Positions 25,401 through 36,767 of a stretch of DNA of 64,000 nt are shown here, piece after piece. Location of the stretch: contig JAVHKY010000013.1 of the NCBI GenBank assembly GCA_035079385.1, positions 10,910,001 through 10,974,000 on the forward strand. Reading direction: 5' to 3'. Below the pieces are notes generated by a model. It ran no database searches. It saw nothing but the letters and a program-made list of their open reading frames with translations, and was not told the origin of the DNA. Both the position numbers and the translations under genes were made by a program. The stretch is from Aspidiotus rigidus. Lineage: Eukaryota > Arthropoda > Insecta > Hemiptera > Diaspididae. The first letter of the stretch is position 1; every line of letters begins with the position of its first letter.

Positions 25401-27543
25401 CGAAGCGCCTGAGGGCGCGCGATCAGTAAATCCGCCACTAAGATCGAAACGTTCCTGTGTATTTCTTATGAAGCAGTTTTTTGTTTACAAATAAGGTAAA
25501 AATAACAGCGTGCAGCGTGGTTGTAGGGTAAGCTATGTGGAGTTTGTGACGTCACGACAATTCAGTCTATTAAGGATTTAGATCTTGTGGAACTGCTGCT
25601 CAAATTTTATCGAGTTCCGTCCAGTGAGTCAAGGTGATTCACTTCAAAATAATTTAGGTCAGGGCATGGTCAGGGTCATTAGGTTCACTCTGGGACTGAA
25701 GACGGAGAGGGACTTCGATCGGTTGTTGAATGATAATAGACTACTATCAAATTTCAAAGAATCGACTACCAAGCTGCCCTCCTTCATCATAGTTCATAAT
25801 GCAACATCACAGTTACATCTTTCCCGTTGATACTTCGGCCTCCTTTCCAAACCCCAAAAGATACAACAACGGACAACCCTAGTAACATTTAAACAGCGGA
25901 TCTGACAGTGTTTTGGCCACGTGGCGTGATATTGTCACTTTTTGAAGAAAACGCTGTTCTGCTAGCTACTGTTTAATTGTTGGTAGGGAATCGTATAAGT
26001 GAGGACGTAAGGGATTCAGCAAAGGTATAAAAATCCTCCAGAATTTCTTTCATTAACCCATTTTGGGATGATAAAAAAATCATGGAGCTGGCTTTTGCAA
26101 GACGGGAGTTTTTGAAGAAATTGTAGACAAAATATGAGGTAGAAAACTAGGTACGAGTCAATAACATTACATCTAGGTACCTATCTTTAATCATACTCTT
26201 TTTTTGAAATTACAGCTCTAATGAGCAGCTTTGTTTACGGATGCAAAGTCGGATTCACAGAAGCAACGTCACCCATTTTCCTCTCATCAAAATCTCCGTT
26301 TGAAGTAACCGAAAGTGACCTTTCGTGGATGGCATCCATTTCATGTTCGGGGACATTGATCAGTGTTATACTCTGCTTCACGCTGACAAATAAAGTCAGC
26401 TGGAAAACGTTCATTATGGGCAGTGCCTTCGTTTTTACCCTATCTTGGCTGCTTATATTGGTGACCTTCTCGATGAAGGTGATCATCGTCTCTTTATTTT
26501 TTTACGGGGTCGCAGCCAGCATTTTGGTTATAACAGCGCACATATATTTTGCCGAAATTGCCACTCCAGTCAACAGAGGATTTCTCATACTCATTTACTT
26601 TCTTGCCACAGACTTCGGAATACAAATTGAGAATTTAGTCTCTATGTTCGGAAGTTACCGGCTTCTGGCCGCTTTTCCCCTAGCCGCCGGTATTGCATCT
26701 TTAATATTGTCTATGTTTATGGTGGAGTCACCGTACTATCTCGTTTCAAAAGGAAGAAACGAAGAGGCGGTAAAGAATCTTTGTTGGCTACAGGATAAAA
26801 GAATCGATGAAGATATGTCCGTTGAGCTAGAAGTCGTCAAAAAATACGTAGAAGAGCAACGGCTCATAAATTTGAACGATTTCAAAGCGATTTTCCTGCC
26901 AGGAAACCTAAAACTTCTGGGAACAATAATACTGATACATTCACCGGGTACATTAAGCTGTATTTCAATTATATATGCTTACGGATCTCTGTTAATCCAG
27001 GACCTCGAGCCGAATGTGAATGGGGCAACGTTTATGCACATTTTTAACACTCTGAGGTTATTGTGCGACGTACTCAGTTTGTTTACTGTGAAGAAATTTG
27101 ATAGATATACTTTGATTTTCTACGGGCATATTGGTACAGGTGTACTCCAGTTGGCTATATTCTTCTGTTTCTACTGGTATAATCCTCATCAACTTAGTAT
27201 GTCGATCCTTCCGAATGCGATCGTATTATTATTACTGGTTTGCTTATTGGTGGAATTGCTCACAGCTCAACCGGCCATAGAAGTTTACAAAGCCGAAGTG
27301 TTTCCGCACCGATTAAAAGAATTTTATATGAGTGTAATAGCGTTTTTAGGTGATTCTGTGGGTTTTATAGTCGTAAAATTTTATTTCTGGTTGCTAGGTG
27401 TGTTTGGTAAAGATTATTTAGTACTCTTTTACAGTAGTTTTTCCTTCGTAGGCGCTTTGTGCGCTTATTTCCTAGTACAAGAGACAAAGGGACAATCTTT
27501 AAATCAAATACGAACCGATTTTACAACATGGTCGAGGAAATAA
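22412..27543 (+). CDS. MFS sugar transporter, facilitated trehalose transporter-like
   Basis: Two exons: 22412-22481 (ATG, 23 codons plus one base, donor gtgagt) and 26216-27543 (acceptor attacag, stop TAA), joined in phase to give 465 residues. The protein should be a 12-segment plasma-membrane carrier of hexose or trehalose. Visible family marks are an N-terminal cytosolic stretch with RATRRQIL just before the first membrane segment, the mid-protein VESPYYLVSKGRNEEA (the PESP-xx-L motif at the end of segment 6), and the C-terminal VQETKGQSLNQI, matching the PETKG-SL-EI signature. The GRK-type loop after segment 2 is degenerate (TNKVSWK), so substrate and activity are uncertain. ATG 26221 could be mistaken for the start, but it lies inside the first membrane segment and the upstream exon fits in phase. 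Intron 1 (3,734 bp) is full of foldback and transposon sequence. AATAAA occurs at 27557-27562, 14 nt after the stop. Confidence 0.85.
23245..23369 (-). repeat. Foldback (MITE-like) element, family F1 copy 1
   Basis: Near-perfect palindrome with arms of about 50 bp (TATACTCTGTTCACATTAAG at the edge) around a loop of about 20 bp. Loop orientation is opposite to copies 2 and 3. The pairing continues into the flanks (GCGCTATA against TATAGCG). Same family as 45320-45446 and 46572-46698. Confidence 0.85.
23444..23611. repeat. 168-bp near-perfect inverted repeat
   Basis: Arms of about 80 bp begin AAGGCGCTAGAGGTATTC and end in its complement, around a loop of about 10 bp near 23527. Almost no mismatch between arms implies recent formation or gene-conversion-like repair. 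A transcript of the intron would form a long hairpin. Confidence 0.9.
24313..25470. repeat. 29-bp inverted repeats flanking the hAT fossil
   Basis: 24313-24341 and the reverse complement of 25442-25470 match at 27 of 29 positions (core GGAACGTTTCGATC). The right arm begins two bases after the apparent hAT end (CCGCCACTA, 25440). The arms may belong to a larger element into which the hAT sequence was inserted. Confidence 0.6.
24461..25231 (+). pseudogene. hAT-type (ZMYM1-like) transposase C-terminal fossil
   Basis: One frame runs 24461-25231 with a single in-frame TGA at 24821-24823. The C-terminal part shows the hAT dimerisation domain: CTNCSAEHSFSFLKRIKNYL, then RATMCEDRLNALSVLNIEAE and a terminal INFDIIIEEFAQKK. 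The upstream part is charged (KRRRKRKL), like the middle of ZMYM1-like transposases. The BED/TTF-type N-terminal domain and most of the catalytic core are not seen. Downstream sequence ending ATCCGCCACTA (to 25440) looks like the terminal repeat of such an element. It lies inside intron 1 of the sugar transporter, same strand. Confidence 0.75.
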
Positions 27544-29088
27544 ACAAATTTCTGATAATAAATTACTTTTTCTATAATGCGGTATATTAATTATTTTTGC
27601 GCCTCAACCTGAAATTGAAATTTTTTTCATTCTATTTCTCATCGTTCGCATGACCACTTGAAGAACAAAATTTCTTCATTTAGTTTTGAAATTAGCGACA
27701 ATTACATTCTTTCACAATTATATTGAAATGAATCTTTCTTGTAATGCCTTCTTTATTTAGGTGCTATAGATTCAAGAGAGTATTTCAGCTTGCAATCGCT
27801 CAGGCTTTTCTTCAATAAATGAAATTATCTAGCATTTTTTACCCAATTCATAATCGTAGAATTCTCCTTATTTTCGTTTCGTTTTTCCCTATTTGGAAGC
27901 TAAATAAAATTGCTATATCCTAGCTCTGGCGGAAATATTGGAAGGAGTAATGATAACGCGACTTAATAGCGTTGAATAAAGAACGTTTATTTCGCGACTT
28001 AAAAATAGTAATTAATTTTAAATATCAGACGTTGTGCGATGCGTTTCTTGAACTTAAAATTTTAAACGTATACATTACAGAATATACATTTGGAAATTTC
28101 TTCGAATAAACTGAAAGTATTTCGTGCAACTATCGAAGATTTCCACGTGAAACTTAGTAATAATAATATGATGTCTCTAGAAAGAAGACAAAAATCACAG
28201 TCAATGAATCGTAGGAGTATTATAAGAATAAACTTTCAAAATTTTGCAGAAAACGGAATATAAACGCTAGAAAGGTGACGAAAAATAGCTTGAGTAATCG
28301 CATGATGAGTATACAATTGCTGCTAATAAATAAACTCTAGAAATAATATGGACCAAGAGATGGTAAAACTAAATAACTCCTCACGAAGTAGAAAAAAAAA
28401 AAAAAGTAAGTGGTACGTAAATTATACAAGAAAACACGCGAAGCTGAGAAACGAAGTGAAAATTAACGTAATAACGGCTGTTTAAATGAATAGAAATGAC
28501 TTACTTATTTACCTTTAGAGAGGGGCTTTCATTAATTATTAAATATCATCGTACACTGATGAAGTTTTACAAGAATAACAATGAATACAATAAAAGAAAA
28601 GATACATTTTCATGACAAGAAATCGTACAAAAAAAACGGATTCACTCACACAAATTCACATGAAGTTTTGAACTTGATCGCCACTCTGATAATTAATTTT
28701 CCAGAAAGAAGCTCCACGACACAAATTTTAGAATAAATTTGGTAAATTTTTTTTCCAAGGTTTTACACACACTTTTTACGAAACATCAAAAGAAAAGATA
28801 GGTGGAATAATTTGAAGAGAGCATATTATTTTCATCGAACAGTAGTCTCGATTCTTTGGAAATGTTTTGAATTGAAAACTTCACGTCAAAAACAAGAATT
28901 TATAATCTAACGAAATATAGGAAGCTCGGGAAAAAACGAGTTCCAGCGTTAATGAACGTACAAGAATTTCAACGGATTTAAATCCTGACAGGCTAATCAT
29001 TTACCTCACTTATGTCTACAACAATAATGAGAAAAAAAATATATATTGCCATACTTACAAATACAAGAGGAAATGTAGCTTCGATCCT
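27544..29088. other. Convergent spacer between transporter and sororin-like gene
   Basis: About 1.5 kb AT-rich sequence between two converging genes, presumably holding both 3' UTRs. Nothing else was seen. Confidence 0.6.
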
Positions 29089-30172
29089 TTATTCCACGAT
29101 TAGTTTATGTTTTTCGATTTCTTTGAAGTATGCGTTTATTTCCTCGATTCTTTTTTCTATCTTCTCGTCCTGAAAACATGTCCAACTCATTGAAATGAAA
29201 AACAAAATAAGACAAGACAATAATCTCAGGAACAATAACAGCTTAGTAATTTATCTAGAATCAACTCGAAAAACTATTAAACTAAATTACCTCTTCAATC
29301 TTCTTCTTGGTATCTTTCTTCTTGGTCACCTTCTTCGATGGTACCGACACTACCGAACTCGCATTATTCTCATCATCAAAATTCTGAATTTCTTCCAACG
29401 GTTTCTTACGTCTAACAGGTCGCGAAAATACTCGTGTAGGTGTTTTCTGGGGAAACAACTCAAATTAATCAATTACACAATTTACAACCAAGAGTTTCTT
29501 TTTCAAATAATTTGTTACTCACCACCGGTGTCAATATCTCAGAATCATTCTCGTTCGTCGCGGTATTCTCATTCTGTGAACATTGGACATCGTCACTAAT
29601 TCACTTAAAGAACTGAAGTAACGTTATAGATTGATTTGACTTACTTCTCCGTCATCCTCCTTTGCTTTCTTATTTCTAGGTCCTCCTCGTTTTCGTTTCT
29701 TGTTCTGTTTTTCAGCGTTATCACCATCAACTTTCGGGCCTTTACCTTTCCTTCTAACTTTGATCGGTGATATCACCTAAACAAAATACCAGATTCATTA
29801 AATTATTCGAAAGACTATTATGAAGATCAATCATTCGTGACTCACTTCTCTTATATCGTCGGTATCATCTTCGTAAATCAAACTATCATTTGTCATGGTT
29901 GAGTTGAGAGTTTCAAATTCACTAGGATTTAGATCCTGCAACAATAACTCTTGAACCTGAGTAATGCTGAAAGATTTTTCGGCTGGTGGGTCGAGCGTAT
30001 CTTCTTCTGTTCGGCTTTCGTCAGGAAGACGGGCTTTCTCAAGCACTTTACGATTCGCCCTGGACGGGCCATTAACATTGCATAAGAATCGAAAAGTAGG
30101 TGGTTTTACGGTTTTTTCGGGAAGAGAGGTCTCCGTCTCTTCTTCAAAACCAAAACATGAATCCTCCTCCAT
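29089..30172 (-). CDS. sororin / Dalmatian-like cohesin protector
   Basis: Five exons on the minus strand, all phase 0: 30172-29846, 29776-29645, 29573-29523, 29446-29291 and 29169-29089 (stop TAA), giving 248 residues, close to vertebrate sororin (about 250). Sororin binds PDS5 on acetylated cohesin, displaces WAPL and keeps sister chromatids together until mitosis. The N-terminus holds an FGF motif (residues 7-9, in EEDSCFGFEEE), the kind used to contact PDS5. The last 26 residues, ending INAYFKEIEKHKLIVE, resemble the short conserved sororin C-terminal domain. Between them the chain is acidic, then Lys/Arg-rich with an NLS-like KKRKR, and has SP/TP sites (S112, T168, T172) suited to mitotic kinase control. 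No KEN box was seen; RKVL is a weak D-box candidate. The start is the first in-frame ATG after an upstream stop. The call rests on two short motifs plus size, so it is likely rather than certain. Confidence 0.68.
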
Positions 30173-32739
30173 TAGTTCTTCTCTTTGCGAACTCCAAATA
30201 GTATGTATCCACACAAAAGAATCACGGCTCTAATATGTTTGATCTTTGACAAGAATAAGAATTCTCGCGAAATTTAAAAAATAATCCGAGCGATGACGAA
30301 AAACAGCAAATGACTAATAAGGAGCTGAATTGCTGAAAATGAAAACCGTTAAAACCAGTGTGATTCGGATTCGTATAATATTATTATCAGTGCAACGAGG
30401 TTGAGCGACGTCTCTCTGGATGGATAACGTGACGTGGTACTATCGAGTTCCACCAGGTTCGCTAGTTAGGTGTTCCATAATTTTTCAAAAATCAAATTAT
30501 CAATTATTTTTGTGCTCTTCCGCATACACAAAAAATGTTCAGTAGGTATCTAGACAAACTCTCCACGTATGACATTCTCCTGCGTAAAGGTAGAGTGTGA
30601 ACGTAAATTTTCTAAACCGAAAGTTATAAAAACTTAGCTAAGAAACTGTTGAGCGATATAAAGTTGGAGGCTTTCATGCTGATGTCTTGCGAGGTTGAAA
30701 TATTATATTGAACCAAATTAATTCAAATGTGATTCAAATGATATTAAATACTATAACTGAAGTGTGTCAGAAAAGTAGAACATTAGCTGATAGGTTACTT
30801 TTTTAACTTTTTAAATAATGAGGCTCAATTATTCCTAATAATAATACAGATAAAAAATTAAAACGAATAAAGCGTGCTATTTTGATACAATATAAAATGA
30901 GACAGGACTTCGAAGGAGAGGACGCGGACGTTTCTCGAAGTATTTTTTTCATAGAATTCTGAGCTATGTACCTATTTTCTGTTTTTTGATCGCTGGCGCA
31001 AAAATATTACTCTCAGAAACGACTCATCATGATATCATCTCATTTCATTGATTTTCATTCCGCTTCTTGAGTTGGTTTGTGGATTTTATTGGTTGGGTAG
31101 AGGAAACTCATTAACTGTCATTAGAAATTCGAGTAGAGATCAAAATAATATTAGGACCTACAAAATATTAAATATTGATCATGAAGTATCAAAAATATCA
31201 AACTGATAAACTTCACTATTTTTTTGATAGACACCGACGTTTTCCTTTGGAAATAATCCCATTTCATGTAGGTATAAATTCATCAAATTTCAAGCTACTG
31301 GAGATATCACCCTGATTAATTCATGTCAATAATAATTATCAACCCTGTAGAACGCGCGTTCTGGCCAACAATAACGGCGACAGTCGCTCAACATAACTGA
31401 GTTCAGGGAGAGTTGAAGGTTTACTTTTGTCAATTGCCACGGTCACGAAGTGTGCCTTCCATAATATAAATTACTTAAGATTGATGAGAACATCTAACCA
31501 TCTGAGATGAAACCAGACGAAAATAAAAACGTGTGTAAAATATAATAAATGATAAAAATACCACAAACTCTCAGAAACTCTCTCATACAAGTACTCACAC
31601 CTACAATATAGTGCTACAAATCACGAATATTTGATAAGTATCTACGTCGTTTACAATCAAATAATTAATACCAACTATTTTTCATAATAAGGACCTTAAA
31701 CAAGCGTGAACATTATTCTTGGTAATTGTATTCAGATGAGGTTAGTGACGAGACCCCAAAACATTTGAGGGGGAAAAAATTACGAAACTGAAACAACGAA
31801 TCCAGATTCTCGACCCTTGTCGTGAAACAAAAATACGATAAAATAAAATAAAATGAGAATAACACAAAACAAAAATTATTGACAATACGACCAAATCCAC
31901 GTTATGAATAGGTAGTCATTTTCATTTATAAACACGATTATCAAAATAGAATCTCTGCTTTTAGCAATGTGCGAACAGTGATACGATACAATTATAAACA
32001 CGAACGATAAATTAAAATTATATTAGACTATTATCGCTTAATACAAGACTAGAAAACAATTCATAGTTAAAATATATTCAACCTGGGACTAGAAAAGGTT
32101 AACGACGAAAAACTAGAAAGAATTTTTTCATCCCTTTCTAAAATAAAAACATAGGAGCTCACAAAACGAAGAAACGTTTGAGAAATTTCAAGTTATGAAT
32201 TGATCATGGCAGCTGAGAGAAAAAATTAAGAAGAATTGTGAATGTATTATTGAGTCTTTGGATCTTCTATCGTGAAATTAACTATGATTAGGAAGTAGGA
32301 CAATTATTTAAAAAAAATAATAAACTCATAAACAAATAACGAATAGACTGGAAAATTCTGATTTCATATATCTGTCGACATCAATGAGGACCCATGCATC
32401 AAAATCGAATAATTTACCCATTTTGAAAGGCTACGACACAACATTGTAAGGCATTGACTTAATATTTACTAATTAAGAAATAGAGAGACAATATGAAGTA
32501 GGAACATTATACACTAGGTGACTAAATATGCGATACCAAAATGCTTATTGGGCAAAATATAAGGATTTTCAGCACCTGATTAAGTGGTCAGCTCAAGACT
32601 AGAAAGAAAGTTTTAGTGAAAAAGTGATGCACTGTAATGCACGCATACAGTAGATACTACGAATGATTACTTAATTAGGTAACAAAATGACATAAATGCG
32701 CATCGTTGAATGTTCTCGAAAAGGAACAATTAGCTTCTT
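30173..32739. other. Spacer between MGAT4 3' end and sororin-like start
   Basis: AT-rich 2.6 kb, likely MGAT4 3' UTR plus the promoter of the sororin-like gene. No coding signal. Confidence 0.5.
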
Positions 32740-35700
32740 TCATCTCGGAACAATTTGTATCTGAAAAAAAAAAAAAAAAAAAAAAATCGGTATTTAAACG
32801 ACGAATGAAAAGCGAGTAAGAGAATGAATGTACAAAAAAAATCTCACTTCGCTCAAGATCACCCAGTTCTCGCTATCGCTATGAACGAGTAAACGTAACT
32901 CCGAAACAGGACCTAGTTGGTCATCCAGTTTACCTTCTGCAGAACCTAAATGATTGAATTTCCCAATAGTAAGGTAAGGGTGAGTGACCTCTGTTGGATT
33001 AGTACGAACGAAAGGCGTTATCACAGAAGAAGAGTTGACGGCGAGCGCTACTAATACAGATGCATCGTATAATTGATCTGACGGATTTTCCAAGTTTCCA
33101 GTTTTGAATTTGAAGCTAAAAATCGGAAACAATGATTTTTTGAATTTTGAAAGAGGGATCAAATAGTGTTTGAATTCTTTACAATACGAAACAGAATAGG
33201 TAGAGGTGAGTGTGTTTCTCTAGAACTTTTTAAAAAAATAAAGTATCCAAGATGGCGACACATGATATACCTACAATCTACAAATCTCTATTATTATTAA
33301 ATGAAGTTAGAGCTTTGACCTTAGGTAATACGACACAGTAACAGGATCTACTTTTTTTTTTTTTTTTTTGTTCTTTCTGCTTTTGGGCTATTGATAAACA
33401 AACTAAATGAGACAATATTTACCTTCTTATTTTTATAGGCCTAATGAACTGGAATGCAATGTAATCACCAGCTTTGGGCCACGAACCCCAGAAAAATGTT
33501 TCCCCGCAATATGCACGGATTAAAGAATATTTTTTGTACGTTTTGATAGGAGTATGCACGACTGCTGGAGGATTATGATGTTTATGGAACAAGGGAATCT
33601 TCTCTGCAAACTGTCTATCCTGAAAATAGATTAAAATTTCGCTCGTCAAATAATTTTCTCACATGAGAAATATAATAATATTTGATGACTTACTTTGAGT
33701 TTTTGAACTTTGCCTTTCAATGATGATGTCGTCCCAATATGTTGGAAGAGAGACGGCTTCACGTGGACCCATAAACGATCTTTTTGATACTTACAGTTCT
33801 TCTGTAATAGGAAAGAACATTGATTAAGGTTTTAAAAAAATAGATTAGCGTACAAAAATAAAAACTTGAACTAACCGAATCTTTTTCCAAGTTACAAACT
33901 TTGGTTTGTAAAAATCCGTCCAAGAGCCAATCGACTGGTTTGTCGTTAAAGAACATAAGGAAAAATTGAATCAGCCACGGTAGATCAACGCATCGAAACA
34001 ACTTTCCTAAAAAAATAAAATACAAACATGGAAAATTGATTCATTGTTATTCACAAAGAATGCGATTCCAAATGATCTTGTGATATCCTCCAAATATATA
34101 AAATTCCAAACTCATTTTTCAAAGCTACAGTAATACGAAAATTTCCACCGGCTCCTATAAAAATATTCCCCCTCCATAGTCTAGGAAAGAATATCCATCT
34201 TGAAAGGATCATAAAACCCACATTTTGAGTAAGAAAAGTTCTATTTTTCTTATTTTATACCCAAGAAACCGGAAGTTCTAGAAAATTTCAATATTAACGA
34301 TCTTTCTTACAAATCATTTACCAATGAATCCTAATTGGCAAAAATCCAGAACGAACCACGGTTGTCTGGTAGCGATTTTCTTCAATGCTAAATCTTTCAT
34401 GAACGTCAAGTATTCGTGTTTTGCCAGTATATCATCCTCCAATTGTACATAAAACATGCCTCTAGGATACGCGTACATCATCAGAAAAGCGTAATCTAAG
34501 CTCTGTTTACTCCGCCATCGAACTCGCTCTAAGGAGTCCGACAATGTTGCAGGTAATTTCGTGAAATCCGGATAATATGACGCAGGAGGTGAAATTACGT
34601 CAATTAAACCGGAATCCATCTCCGACTGAAATCTATAAAAATACCGATTGTTAAATTTTTACAATTGAAAAGCCTCCAACATCCCATCATATCTTGACGA
34701 CAGTCCTAATATAATGTAAGACTTTTTATCAAATATATTGATGAATTTTCAGGGATTATGGAATCCTAATGACTTCAACATGAGAAAGACTTGAATAAAA
34801 TGAGAAGGAGTAGTTTCTTTTATGGTCTTGCTTAATTGTTGACGGCTTAATATTTTTAGTACATTTTTTTCATTAATATCCCGTCTCAAGAGTATAATCT
34901 TTACAATAATCTCTTACGACATAAAGAGATTTTAAAGGAAGTCATACTTACAAAGATTTAATTTCTTCAACGACTTGTTGGACGTAATTATTGTCAACCT
35001 AAAGCAGAGTATAATTTTTACAGAATATTGAGTTTTCATTGAATAAATACGATCTGTATCATTAATCTTACTTCAGCAATGAATACAACAATCAAGGTAT
35101 TTTCCTTCTCCAGAAAGTTCATTTTGGTAATTAAATCGCTAAGCGTTCCTAAAAGATACGACTGACCGGAACGCCTCACTGTTGGTATACCCAATATGGC
35201 AGATACTGTCAACATCAAGTATTATTCTTGGTTAAAAATTTGGAAATACTTTGTCTTCAGAAAGGGGAAAATGCTCTATCATACCTCCCATACGGTTCTT
35301 CGACCATCTGTACGCCGGTTGTAGACTAGAAAAGTTCATTAATAAATGCGGAAGGAAGTGATAAATAGACGGAGCTCTTAGATCTTCATTTGTCTGTAAC
35401 CAAGACAAAGAATCCACCACTTTTTTCAAATTTTGTTTGATGTCGTTTTCGATAGAACAGTTGGGCAACGAGAATACAGCGCGGTTGACTAAACGAACGA
35501 ATTTTGAAGTATCCTCTTTCAACTGATATAGGCTCATCTTCAGGTACTCTTCTTCAGCTTGTAATTCTCCGAGACGTTTGCTAAGACGTTGTTCTGCATC
35601 GTACAAATCTGCGAAACAATATCTATGATAAAATGCACACCTATCAATAGTTTATTCGAAACAAATTCACATACCTGGTTCTGGATAGAATAAAACAAGA

Positions 35701-35774
35701 ATAATGAACGCAAGAACCACGAACCCAAGCACCAAGTATTTGATAGCAATTTTTGGAGACGATTTCGAGGGCAT
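32740..35774 (-). CDS. MGAT4: alpha-1,3-mannosyl-glycoprotein 4-beta-N-acetylglucosaminyltransferase (MGAT4 / GnT-IV)
   Basis: Ten exons: 35774-35675, 35608-35285, 35205-35072, 34998-34952, 34632-34322, 34006-33876, 33801-33694, 33619-33423, 33115-32848 and 32760-32740. Phases agree throughout and give 546 residues, against about 535 for mammalian MGAT4A/B. GnT-IV adds beta-1,4-GlcNAc to the alpha-1,3 mannose arm of N-glycans in the medial Golgi. Visible in order: a short cytosolic tail and signal-anchor (about residues 13-30), a Leu/Gln/Glu-rich stem, SSLQPAYRWSKNR and GIPTVRR at the start of the catalytic domain, VISPPASYYPDF, the metal/nucleotide EDD motif at 267-269 within YVQLEDDI, FCQLGFIGK, and a C-terminal GDYI-type lectin-like domain. 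The last coding exon is only 21 nt (IQIVPR, stop TGA) and follows an acceptor with a 23-T tract. Its start lies about 1 kb from the divergent SKI8 gene. Confidence 0.93.
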
Positions 35775-36767
35775 AACGCGGGAGTACTAAGTAGTATTTC
35801 TGAGTTACATCACATGTTGCGCGAATAGTGGATGAGTAATACTCAAATGAGCATCACGTTGCTGCTTACAATGTTGTTGCTGTCAGTAGAGTCGACATAA
35901 TTGTACCAGTAATTCAAATCTCAGTTTTGAAAGCGACGATACCGCATCCTCCATTTCCAACATGAGTAGAGCTGTACGTGCTGAGATTAGAAAATAATTC
36001 GGTGGGGTTAACAGTAACGCTGATTAATAAAGTTTAGTAAGGAAGATTTACTTTCTGTATTTTGACCATTTTTCTGTCATAGGATAGCAGTAAGACTATA
36101 ACAGTATTGAACAATATCAGACCGGGGGAGAAATAGTGACTAGATTAAAATGCATCGACTAGAACTTCACACATAAAGCAACAATTTAAGATAAAAATTT
36201 AATACTGATCATTCACTCCTCGGCTGAGTTCACTGGTTGAATCTTGAGTCAACTGGCATTGCAAGGTGCTGTGGGTGCTGTCAACTATCTGATTGACAGG
36301 ACTGAAAACTAAAACTAATTGATTTATTGATTTGAATTATGAGGGGATATCCGATTTTAAGTATATTGACAAAGTGCACAGCTGATCGGATCGAATTCGA
36401 ATGTCAGAATTCAGAAACCGAAATCCAAGTGTGTGTCGTCAGTCAGTCACGTGTGAGTGTGTGTTGCGAAGATGATAATAATTCGGAGAAATGGACTTCT
36501 CGTATGAGGATTTCATCGAATCAACTAACTAGCGCCTAGCGCTTCACCACGCTAAAAATAATAACTTTTCCGTTGCATATCGTATTCTGTTCCTTCTTCT
36601 TAAATTCAATGGTATGAACCGGCTAGCTAAAACGATAAAGCGAATTGAACCGAACACCAAAATCTGTGACTGATAATGAATAATGAAATGAAATGAATAC
36701 TTATTGATCATTTTAATTTTGAAACCTTCTCTCGATCTTCAATTTTTGGCGAACCAACTGTTATGTA
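35775..36767. promoter_or_regulatory. Divergent promoter region, MGAT4 and SKI8
   Basis: 993 bp between two start codons facing away from each other. No CpG-dense core or clear TATA box was picked out. An unrecognised 66-codon frame at 36339-36539 (+) may be chance. Shared promoter activity is inferred from geometry alone. Confidence 0.45.

Noticed and set aside
26221..26223. ATG 26221 as the start of the transporter
   Set aside because: It lies inside the first membrane segment and two codons after a good acceptor; exon 22412-22481 joins in phase and supplies the missing lead.
30203..30214. Upstream start of the sororin-like gene at GTG 30214
   Set aside because: GTG is not a credible eukaryotic start here; the first in-frame ATG after a stop is 30172.
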